The notes under the pieces are model-generated. The model did not search any database. It was not told the DNA's origin and saw only the letters and a list, made by a program, of their open reading frames with translations. A program made the position numbers and the translations under genes. Below are positions 8,098-13,927 of a stretch of DNA of 13,927 nt, in pieces. The stretch covers positions 1 to 13,927 of the forward strand of contig CALBKL010000072.1 in assembly GCA_937895985.1 (NCBI GenBank), in the 5' to 3' direction. The DNA comes from an uncultured Solobacterium sp. (GTDB taxonomy: Bacteria; Bacillota_I; Bacilli_A; Erysipelotrichales; Erysipelotrichaceae). Numbering within the stretch: position 1 is the first letter of the stretch; every line of letters starts with the position of its first letter.

Positions 8098-8126
8098 ATT
8101 ATAAAAGAGAATGTAAGCGCTTTAAA
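8098..8126 (-). promoter_or_regulatory. Promoter of the importer operon
   Basis: Read on the - strand: -35 TTTAAA (8126-8121; 4 of 6 match to TTGACA), 17-base spacer, perfect -10 TATAAT (8103-8098). Predicted start of transcription is near 8091, giving a leader of about 27 bases before the ATG at 8064. The modest -35 fits a promoter that needs an activator such as the neighbouring AraC-type regulator. Confidence 0.75.
8112..8125. promoter_or_regulatory. cre-like site (CcpA operator) in the importer promoter
   Basis: TGTAAGCGCTTTAA matches the catabolite-responsive element consensus TGWAANCGNTNWCA at 13 of 14 positions (the penultimate C is A). It is centred on the palindrome AAGCGCTT. It covers the spacer and part of the -35 of the importer promoter, where bound CcpA would block RNA polymerase. 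CcpA itself is not in the window. Confidence 0.75.
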
Positions 8127-8162
8127 TTAAAGAAAAATGATATTTTTTTTAAATTTCTGATA

Positions 8163-8888
8163 TTAGAGATTTTGATTTTGATATTCGCTAGGTGTTAGTC
8201 CATAGCGTTTTTTGAAAAGGGAAGAGAAGTAAGCAACAGATGTATAACCAGTTTGTTCAGCAGCTTCGCTGATTCTACAGTTATGTTTACAAAGTAGTTT
8301 CTTAGCATTCTCTAATCGTATACTCGTAATATATCCAGCAAGGGTATAGTTTGTTTCCTTATGGAATAGTCGTGAGATATGTCCTTCGCTGATTTCTAAA
8401 TAAGATGCTATCTCATAGATGGATAAATTAGGGTTTGCATAATTTTGTTCGATGTATTCAATTGCTTTTTTGACATAACGGTTCGTATCATTAACTGCTT
8501 GTGGAGTTTTTACCTTAGTAAGTTTTGGGATAATCTTTTGTACGCTTGTTTCAATGGTGCCATCTTCAAATGGTTTTAAAATGTAGTCTGCAGCATATAG
8601 GCGTAATGCATCACGCGCATAATCGAACTCACTATATGCTGTTAGGAAGATGATTTGAACATCACTACCTTGATTACGTAATTGCTGTAACATTTCTATA
8701 CCATTACAAAGTGGCATGTTAATGTCTGAGATGATTAAGTCAGGTAATGTTTCTTGATATTTTTCGAGTGCTTGAAGACCATCTTTGGCAACAGCGCAAA
8801 CTGTAAAATCAAGTGAATTCCAATTGATATCATGAACCATTCCTTCTCTAGCAAATAGTTCATCATCAACAATCATTACTTTGTACAT
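8163..8888 (-). CDS. Response regulator, receiver plus AraC-type DNA-binding domain (YesN-like)
   Basis: A 241-aa cytosolic regulator. The receiver domain (1-120) has the acidic pair D8/D9, phospho-acceptor D55 in IISDINMP, T83 and K105 in LKPF. The C-terminal domain (about 138-238) is an AraC/XylS helix-turn-helix pair, with GYTSVAYFSSLFKKRYG (214-230) and TPSEY (232-236) as hallmarks. It is about half the length of many YesN proteins because it lacks the long middle region between the domains. It overlaps the kinase gene by 13 bases, and its ribosome binding site AAGGAGGA (8899-8892) lies inside the kinase 3' end; the spacing is short (about 4 bases from GGAGG). Its most likely target is the importer promoter immediately downstream, inferred from position. 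Confidence 0.92.
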   Translation of the reverse strand: MYKVMIVDDELFAREGMVHDINWNSLDFTVCAVAKDGLQALEKYQETLPDLIISDINMPLCNGIEMLQQLRNQGSDVQIIFLTAYSEFDYARDALRLYAADYILKPFEDGTIETSVQKIIPKLTKVKTPQAVNDTNRYVKKAIEYIEQNYANPNLSIYEIASYLEISEGHISRLFHKETNYTLAGYITSIRLENAKKLLCKHNCRISEAAEQTGYTSVAYFSSLFKKRYGLTPSEYQNQNL

Positions 8889-10570
8889 GGCTCCTCCTTA
8901 TATGGCAGTGTTATCTGTATTAAAGTTCCACCTTCTTTTAGACGCTGTGCGTGAAGACCTGAATTTACACCAAAGTGTAAACGTAATATAGAATCAACAT
9001 TATACATACCGATATGACCATCAATTTGATTCCATTGATGCGTGTTAATTAGATGCATCATTTCGTCATTAATACCGATACCATTATCTTTTACAGATAA
9101 GATGATTGCGTCATTTTGTTTGCATGCATATACTTGGATGACGCCAGTCTCTTTCATACGTAAACCATGAATAATTGCATTCTCTACTAAGGGTTGAATA
9201 ATCAGCTTAGGAATCTTATAGGATAATAGCTCCTTTGGACAATCGAATAGGAATTGATATTTCCCTTGGAAGCGAATATTTTGAATTTCTCCATAATCGG
9301 AACAAATCTGAAACTCTTCTTCGATTGTTATGAACTGTTCTTTCACGATAGAAGTTCTTAATATGCGTGCAAGTTTTTGTGAAAGCTGAGAAATTGGTTC
9401 AACTTTAGCACCTTTTGCCATCCATTTGATTGTATCTAATGTGTTATATAGAAAGTGGGGGTTAAGCTGTGCTTGCATCATCGCGATTTGGATATCGGCT
9501 AATTGTCTTTGTGTTTCTATCTTTTGTTCTAAGAAGTTAGAAAGTTCTTCTGTCATAATATTGAAATTTTGAGATAATACTCCGAATTCATCATTGCGTA
9601 CTACAGGTATTGATGTATCTAGCTTTCCTTCTTGTACTTGCTTCATTGCTTGATTCATCTGGTTGATTGGCTGTGTAAAAGAGGTCGTAGTCTTTTGCGC
9701 AACAACAATACATACGATAAAACTAAGAGCAGCGAGTAAGCCAACCATTAGATACATCCGATGCATCGTAGATGTACTAAGTACTTTAGGGTGAATCATA
9801 ATTTGTTTAAAACCTGTATTACCTATATTTTGAATTGTGATGTAATAATCATTAAAGTAATCATCATACTTTGAACCCGATATCCATGCATGATGTAACT
9901 TATTGAAAATTCCAGACGTCCCTAAGCTGGTGTTTATATAAACTGGTTCATTCTCTTTACTGATAATTCCAAATCCTTCATCGTTAGAGAGTTGATTACT
10001 AAATAGATATGTGAAATCTTGATTGTCGATAGAAGCGACAATATAACCAATTGTTCTATTATTATGTTTTATTTTTGTTGCGATATTTAAAACGATTTGA
10101 TTGTCTTCGCTATCTACTTGCTTAATGATGTCTTTAGATGGATTGTCTAATGCATGTAAGATTCCCCAGTAAGTAGGTCGACTTGCAAGCTCGCATGTTG
10201 CATACATACAATTACCGTTCTGATCGTAAATTGAGAATGTTGCGTAATTTCGATAGGGGTTGGTTAACTGATAAAGCGTATTATATATGGATTCACTATC
10301 TGATGAACTTAATAATTCTTGGTGTGATGATAATGTAGAAAGAGTTTTATCAATTCCATCTAAAAATGATTGAAAGCTTGTACTAATTTCTTTTGTCTCT
10401 TTTTTTACAGTAGTTTCATATGTATTGAATGTCATAGCTTGAAACAAGAAAATCAAACAAAAGCCACATAGTACAATTGGTACAACCGAAATCGCAATGA
10501 AACGATTGAGTAGGCGAATACGAACAGACTGACTTTTCTCTATTTGTTTATTTTCGTAGAAATGTCCCAT
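8876..10570 (-). CDS. Sensor histidine kinase, YesM family
   Basis: A 564-aa membrane kinase. Layout: transmembrane segment about 24-46, extracytoplasmic sensor region about 47-270 (probably a Cache-type fold), second membrane segment about 272-292, HAMP linker about 293-345, phospho-acceptor region with H372 in QLNPHFLYNTLDT, then the ATPase domain with N-box LVENAIIHG (461-469) and G-box DNGIGI (495-500). The NPHFLYN pattern is typical of the LytS/YesM group. The start overlaps the end of the binding-lipoprotein gene by 31 bases, and AGGAGG (10589-10584) is 13 bases before the ATG, longer than usual, which suggests dependence on coupled translation. The expected partner is the regulator encoded next; the expected input is the lipoprotein encoded before it. 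Confidence 0.93.
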   Translation of the reverse strand: MGHFYENKQIEKSQSVRIRLLNRFIAISVVPIVLCGFCLIFLFQAMTFNTYETTVKKETKEISTSFQSFLDGIDKTLSTLSSHQELLSSSDSESIYNTLYQLTNPYRNYATFSIYDQNGNCMYATCELASRPTYWGILHALDNPSKDIIKQVDSEDNQIVLNIATKIKHNNRTIGYIVASIDNQDFTYLFSNQLSNDEGFGIISKENEPVYINTSLGTSGIFNKLHHAWISGSKYDDYFNDYYITIQNIGNTGFKQIMIHPKVLSTSTMHRMYLMVGLLAALSFIVCIVVAQKTTTSFTQPINQMNQAMKQVQEGKLDTSIPVVRNDEFGVLSQNFNIMTEELSNFLEQKIETQRQLADIQIAMMQAQLNPHFLYNTLDTIKWMAKGAKVEPISQLSQKLARILRTSIVKEQFITIEEEFQICSDYGEIQNIRFQGKYQFLFDCPKELLSYKIPKLIIQPLVENAIIHGLRMKETGVIQVYACKQNDAIILSVKDNGIGINDEMMHLINTHQWNQIDGHIGMYNVDSILRLHFGVNSGLHAQRLKEGGTLIQITLPYKEEPCTK

Positions 10571-11532
10571 AATTGTAGTATTTCCTCCTGCCTAAATTTT
10601 GACCATGGTACAAGATTTTGGTAATCTGCGAGATCAGTTAGTGCCGTGAGTTGATTAATATCTTGTCTTACGCTACGTCGGTACATTGAGGATGATAGGA
10701 ATTGTTGTGCATCTTTACTGATTGTAAAATCAATAAATTTCTGTGCGTTATCTTTATTCTTTGCATTTTTTACAAGAAAACTACCATCGGATATAACGAA
10801 GAGGTAATCAGGATAAACCATTGAAATGTTTGAATCTGTTAACATTGCCTTTTTTGCGGTTTCTTCTAAGGTAATTCCAATCAATCGTGTTCCTGTACTT
10901 ACTTCACGGATGACTTCTCCACTACCGCTGGCAACATGACCATCTAACTGTTGATAAAATTTATCAATGTATGTAGGGTCATTCAATGTCATGAACGCAT
11001 TTAAGATAGAGATGCTCGTACCTGAAGTGTGTGGATCGGCAAATGATATTTTCCCTTTCCAAGATTCATCACAAAAATCAGACCATTTTTGTGGAGCTCG
11101 TTGGTTATTAACTAACTTATTATTGTAGATAAAGACAAGCGGTAGCTGGGAGAAGAGGGTATAGTTATCATGTTGTTCTAAATATCGAAAATCAAGAGAT
11201 GAGCTTTCACTAGCCACATAAGGTTCAATATAGTCCTGATAGTATGTATAGTTTTGAACATCGCCACCAAACATGACATCTGCATCTTCTCCATTTTTTA
11301 TTTTTTCGAGCATTTCTGTAGTGCCGCCAGCTTGTACTTCAACACTGATACCTGTTCGTAATTCAAATTCCTTGATAATTGGTGCGTATACTTCGGACTT
11401 ATGACTTGTAAAGATAATGAGTCTATTTGCTGGTGGAATCGGATTTGCGTCATGTTTTGTAAAATGCGTGCAACCGGACAATAGAGAAAGTGATAGAATG
11501 CATGCAAGTATTTTTGAATTAATCATTAGCAT
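10540..11532 (-). CDS. Binding lipoprotein of the AfuA/FbpA/PgtC type, probably a sensor component
   Basis: A 330-aa extracellular lipoprotein: signal core ending in lipobox LSGC (C21 lipidated), then a type II binding-protein fold beginning IIFTSHKSEVYAPIIKEF and carrying WKGKI and ADPHTSGTS, all familiar from iron(III)/hexose-phosphate/phosphoglycerate-family binding proteins. It is encoded with a kinase and regulator instead of beside the permease, and the importer has its own binding protein, so I infer that this one presents ligand to the kinase, as PgtC does in the Salmonella phosphoglycerate regulatory system. The family was long annotated as iron-binding, but some members (AfuA) bind hexose 6-phosphates, so the ligand is undecided. 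The ATG at 11532 overlaps the phosphatase gene by 14 bases; GGAG (11549-11546) is 13 bases upstream. Another in-frame ATG follows two codons later. Confidence 0.85.
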   Translation of the reverse strand: MLMINSKILACILSLSLLSGCTHFTKHDANPIPPANRLIIFTSHKSEVYAPIIKEFELRTGISVEVQAGGTTEMLEKIKNGEDADVMFGGDVQNYTYYQDYIEPYVASESSSLDFRYLEQHDNYTLFSQLPLVFIYNNKLVNNQRAPQKWSDFCDESWKGKISFADPHTSGTSISILNAFMTLNDPTYIDKFYQQLDGHVASGSGEVIREVSTGTRLIGITLEETAKKAMLTDSNISMVYPDYLFVISDGSFLVKNAKNKDNAQKFIDFTISKDAQQFLSSSMYRRSVRQDINQLTALTDLADYQNLVPWSKFRQEEILQLWDISTKINK

Positions 11533-12148
11533 GTCGATTCATATACTCCGCTTGGTTTAGTGGACCCTCGACTAGTGAGAAGTTTCCATCTTCATCCTTA
11601 AAAACAGCAATTCCACCATTTCCAATTAAGCATTCACGATGAAGAAGCTCATTAGGAATATTCTCTTTCATAAGACTAAATAATAGATGTCTAAAGTATG
11701 CTCCGTGAGAAACAAGAAGAACTTTATCTTGATCGTGACTCAGTTTGCGTAACTCACTAAAAGCATTTTGAATACGCTGTTGAATCATTGTTGGATTTTC
11801 ACCACCTAAATCATCAAAAAGATCATTTGAAAAACGATATTGATATTCTGGGTCACTTTCATTTTTAATATTTCCATCCCATGATCCATAACTAAATTCA
11901 CGTAATGAGTCAAAGATTTTTGCATGCATGTGATGAGGATCTAGGATTAGTTTTGCGGTTTGAATTGTTCTTGGTAAAGGGGATGTATATGCAGAATTAA
12001 AAAGCTCGTTTTTTAACGCTTCCGTTGTTTGCAAAATCTGTTCTATTCCTTTGGAAGTTAATGGAGAGTCTGTTATACCTTGCATGCGGTTTTCCAAATT
12101 AAATATGGTCTCTCCGTGACGAACATAATAGTAGTAAATTGTCTTCAT
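11519..12148 (-). CDS. Histidine-family phosphatase (phosphoglycerate mutase-like)
   Basis: A 209-aa cytosolic enzyme of the histidine phosphatase superfamily, which removes phosphate through a phosphohistidine intermediate. Visible residues: RHG (10-12) with nucleophile H11, R60 in SPLPRT, acid/base E84 in REFSYGSWDG and H148 in VSHGAYFRHL. The size and acid motif fit broad-specificity phosphatases (PhoE/GpmB type) better than true glycolytic mutase, which is about 230-250 aa. AGGAG (12159-12155) lies 6 bases before the ATG. It heads the operon with the sensor lipoprotein, kinase and regulator and overlaps the next gene by 14 bases. This co-expression suggests action on a phosphorylated compound linked to that system; the substrate is inferred only from neighbours. 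Confidence 0.88.
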   Translation of the reverse strand: MKTIYYYYVRHGETIFNLENRMQGITDSPLTSKGIEQILQTTEALKNELFNSAYTSPLPRTIQTAKLILDPHHMHAKIFDSLREFSYGSWDGNIKNESDPEYQYRFSNDLFDDLGGENPTMIQQRIQNAFSELRKLSHDQDKVLLVSHGAYFRHLLFSLMKENIPNELLHRECLIGNGGIAVFKDEDGNFSLVEGPLNQAEYMNRHAND

Positions 12149-12176
12149 AATGAACTCCTAATTTTAAGTTCATTAT
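12147..12176. repeat. Perfect 10-bp inverted repeat, candidate operator
   Basis: ATAATGAACT (12147-12156) and AGTTCATTAT (12167-12176) are exact reverse complements separated by 10 bases. One arm covers most of the -10 box and the other reaches into the start codon of the phosphatase gene, spanning the ribosome binding site. The predicted transcription start lies between or at the inner edge of the arms, so the mRNA would not contain both arms; a DNA-binding repressor site is more likely than an RNA hairpin. Confidence 0.6.
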
Positions 12177-12200
12177 AGACTGAATTTATTAAAATGTTAA
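12172..12200 (-). promoter_or_regulatory. Promoter of the phosphatase-sensor operon
   Basis: Read on the - strand: -35 TTAACA (12200-12195; 5 of 6 to consensus), 17-base spacer, perfect -10 TATAAT (12177-12172). Transcription would start near 12165, giving a short leader of about 17 bases before the ATG at 12148. Confidence 0.82.
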
Positions 12201-12244
12201 ACTACAAAAGCTGTATAGCATGGGATGAATTACTGTGCTTAGAA

Positions 12245-12273
12245 TTGTTTTTTTTACTAAATAATGGTAAATT
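12245..12273 (+). promoter_or_regulatory. Tentative promoter of the hydrogenase gene
   Basis: TTGTTT (12245-12250), 17 bases, then TAAATT (12268-12273) preceded by TG (12265-12266). Each hexamer matches consensus only partly, and other registers in this AT-rich stretch are possible. Confidence 0.3.
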
Positions 12274-12302
12274 CAAATTAGTGGATAGAGGAGAGAAGAA
12301 TC

Positions 12303-13742
12303 ATGAGTAAGTATCAGTTTTTAGATAAGAGAGTGCCTATTGCTGCCGACAATATTTCTATTGTCCAAGATTTATCAAAATGTAAGAATTGTACATTGTG
12401 CAGACGTGCTTGTTCCATTGATGCCGGTGTATTCGACTACTATGACTTGACTACAAACGGAGATGTCCCAATCTGTATCAATTGTGGTCAATGTGTAGTA
12501 TCTTGCCCATTTGACAGTTTAAATGAACGTTCAGAATTAGACGGTGTAAAGGCTGCAATCCAAGATCCTGAAAAGGTTGTTGTATTCCAGACAGCACCTG
12601 CAGTACGTGTTGGCCTTGGTGAAGAATTTGGTATGCCTGCCGGAACATTCGTACAAGGAAAGATGATCACAGCTTTACGTAAGCTTGGTGGTGACTACGT
12701 ACTAGATACAAACTTTGGAGCAGATATGACCATTATGGAGGAAGCTTCTGAGTTAATTGAAAGAGTAATCAATGGTAATGGACAATTACCTCAATATACA
12801 AGCTGCTGCCCAGCTTGGGTTAAGTTTGCGGAAACATTCTACCCAGAATTAATTCCACATCTTTCAACTGCGAAGAGCCCAATCGCTATGCAAGCCGCAA
12901 CGGAGAAGACTTACTTTGCAAAAAAGAACAATATTGACCCTAATAAGATTGTTTCTGTATGTGTAACACCATGTACAGCCAAGAAAGCAGAAATTCGTCG
13001 TCCAGAAATGAATTCATCTGCTGACTATTGGAATGAAGAAGCTATGCGTGATTCAGACTACTGTATTACAGTACGTGAACTTGCACGTTGGATTCGTGAA
13101 GCAGAATTAGATTTTGCTAATCTTGAAGATGGTAAGTTTGATCCGTTTATGGGTGAAGCTTCCGGTGGTGGAATTATCTTCGCCAATACTGGTGGTGTAA
13201 TGGAATCTGCAATGCGTTCTGCGTATAAGTTTGTGACTAAGGATAATGTACCTGCTAACTTAATTCGTTTTGACGCAATTCGTGGTTTTGAAAATAGTCG
13301 TGAAGCAGATGTTCAAATCGGCGATAAGGTATTACACGTTGCCGCAATTCACGGTACAGGTAACTTCCGTAAGTTCTATGAACATATGAAGGAAACAGGA
13401 ACACATTATGACTTTATCGAAGTAATGGCCTGCCCTGGTGGATGTATTGGTGGTGGAGGAATGCCACGTCATAAGCTTCCTCAAGTCAAGGCTGCGAAGG
13501 AATCTCGTATTGCGTCCTTGTATGAAAGAGATAAGCTTAAGCCAATCAAGGCACCACAGGATAACCCTGAAATCCAAGTATTGTATAATGAGTTCTATGA
13601 CGCTCCACTAAGTGAGAAGGCTCATCACATGTTACATACAGAAGGATTTATCAATCGTTCATCTGATTTAGGTCCAAACGGTGCTTGTACACCTGAAACA
13701 TGTCCAACTTCCGTTGCAAACTTGAAAAAAGCACAACAATAA
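12303..13742 (+). CDS. [FeFe] hydrogenase, monomeric, with two [4Fe-4S] clusters
   Basis: Catalyses 2H+ + 2e- to H2 (or the reverse), normally disposing of electrons from reduced ferredoxin in fermentation; cytosolic, 479 aa. The N-terminal ferredoxin-like domain has two CxxCxxCxxxC sets (C27/C30/C33/C37 and C58/C61/C64/C68). H-cluster motifs: TSCCPAW (166-172; ligand C168, proton-relay C169), TPCTAKKAE (222-230; ligand C224) and the ACPGGC segment (376-381; ligands C377, C381) followed by IGGGGMP. FGADMTIMEEASE (138-150) carries the proton-path glutamates. The second motif has threonine where classic enzymes have MPC. The C-terminal part resembles the small-subunit segment (HHMLHTE, 441-447) and then runs into a tail with two further cysteines (C462, C467). 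AGGAG (12289-12293) is 9 bases before the ATG. It stands alone, without maturases or a partner subunit in the window. Confidence 0.95.
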   Translation: MSKYQFLDKRVPIAADNISIVQDLSKCKNCTLCRRACSIDAGVFDYYDLTTNGDVPICINCGQCVVSCPFDSLNERSELDGVKAAIQDPEKVVVFQTAPAVRVGLGEEFGMPAGTFVQGKMITALRKLGGDYVLDTNFGADMTIMEEASELIERVINGNGQLPQYTSCCPAWVKFAETFYPELIPHLSTAKSPIAMQAATEKTYFAKKNNIDPNKIVSVCVTPCTAKKAEIRRPEMNSSADYWNEEAMRDSDYCITVRELARWIREAELDFANLEDGKFDPFMGEASGGGIIFANTGGVMESAMRSAYKFVTKDNVPANLIRFDAIRGFENSREADVQIGDKVLHVAAIHGTGNFRKFYEHMKETGTHYDFIEVMACPGGCIGGGGMPRHKLPQVKAAKESRIASLYERDKLKPIKAPQDNPEIQVLYNEFYDAPLSEKAHHMLHTEGFINRSSDLGPNGACTPETCPTSVANLKKAQQ

Positions 13743-13752
13743 GTGATAAAAT

Positions 13753-13785
13753 AAAGATGAAACTTCATATGAAATTTCATCTTTT
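13753..13785 (+). terminator. Terminator after the hydrogenase gene
   Basis: AAAGATGAAA (13753-13762) pairs perfectly with TTTCATCTTT (13775-13784), and the intervening bases contain a further self-complementary TTCATATGAA. The T-run is short (13782-13785). It begins 10 bases after the stop codon at 13742. Confidence 0.75.
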
Positions 13786-13814
13786 AAAATGCTTATGCAT
13801 GTCAGGAGGATATG

Positions 13815-13927
13815 ATGAATAAGATTAACAAAATAAGAATCGTTACTGTCTTTACGACCGTTCTATCATCCATCATGTTAGGAATCGGTGCTGTAGTTGG
13901 AAGCATTTCAGCCTATATATTTGTCCA
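13815..13927 (+). CDS. 5' end of a membrane-anchored or secreted protein (partial)
   Basis: The frame starts with adjacent ATG codons (13812 and 13815); the second is preferred because AGGAGG (13804-13809) then lies 5 bases upstream, against 2 for the first. The 37 visible residues are a short basic head (MNKINKIRI) followed by a long hydrophobic stretch with small residues (around GIGAVVGSISAYIFV), consistent with a signal anchor or first membrane helix. No lipobox cysteine appears before the window ends. The family cannot be named. Confidence 0.7.
   Translation, partial: MNKINKIRIVTVFTTVLSSIMLGIGAVVGSISAYIFV

Noticed and set aside
8125..8162. Possible terminator between the response regulator and importer genes (the run of T at 8143-8150)
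   Set aside because: The flanking bases form only weak, AT-only pairings; I cannot support a terminator, so some readthrough from the sensing operon into the importer operon is possible.
11519..12148. Glycolytic 2,3-bisphosphoglycerate-dependent phosphoglycerate mutase (gpmA)
   Set aside because: At 209 aa with an REFSYGSW-type acid motif it fits broad phosphatases better, and the operon context is signalling, not glycolysis.

Overview
The window looks like ordinary chromosome from an AT-rich, low-GC Gram-positive fermentative anaerobe (Bacillota; Erysipelotrichia or Clostridia seem most likely, but the sequence alone does not settle it). Support comes from AGGAGG-type ribosome binding sites, lipoprotein-anchored binding proteins, a YesM/YesN-type two-component pair, a CcpA-type cre site, a pyrophosphate-dependent phosphofructokinase and an [FeFe] hydrogenase. 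I see no phage, insertion sequence, CRISPR array, tRNA or rRNA, and no gene-free stretch longer than about 160 bases.

Left part, + strand (1-3124): the tail of an unrecognised gene and its terminator, then pfp (long-form PPi-phosphofructokinase, 324-1988) with its own terminator, then an S66-family (LD-carboxypeptidase/MccF-like) serine peptidase (2066-3100) with an extended -10 promoter. Its terminator meets, back to back, the terminator of the large leftward block.

Central block, - strand (12148 down to 3163): seven genes in two adjacent transcription units. The first unit is a histidine-family phosphatase, an AfuA/FbpA/PgtC-like binding lipoprotein, a YesM-like sensor kinase and a YesN-like response regulator. 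Its genes overlap by 14, 31 and 13 bases, so they are probably translationally coupled. The second unit is a complete importer: a binding lipoprotein, one polypeptide with two fused permease halves, and a MalK/FbpC-like ATPase. It starts from a clear promoter whose -35/spacer region is covered by a cre-like site. An intercistronic hairpin with a T-run separates the binding-protein gene from the permease gene and probably lowers expression of the membrane components. My reading is a sense-and-import module: the lipoprotein detects a ligand outside the cell, the kinase and AraC-type regulator switch on the importer, and CcpA imposes catabolite repression. The family resemblance to organophosphate systems (AfuABC, PgtABC) and the co-encoded phosphatase suggest a phosphorylated carbon compound rather than iron; that is inference. 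The ATPase is unusual: it has about 120 extra residues between the Q-loop and the signature motif and a second charged insertion in its C-terminal regulatory domain.

Right part, + strand (12303-13927): an [FeFe] hydrogenase with two N-terminal [4Fe-4S] clusters, divergent from the phosphatase gene, followed by a hairpin terminator and the first 37 codons of a membrane-anchored or secreted protein cut by the window edge. The 154-base divergent region contains a perfect 10-bp inverted repeat running from the -10 box of the phosphatase operon into its start codon, a good operator candidate.
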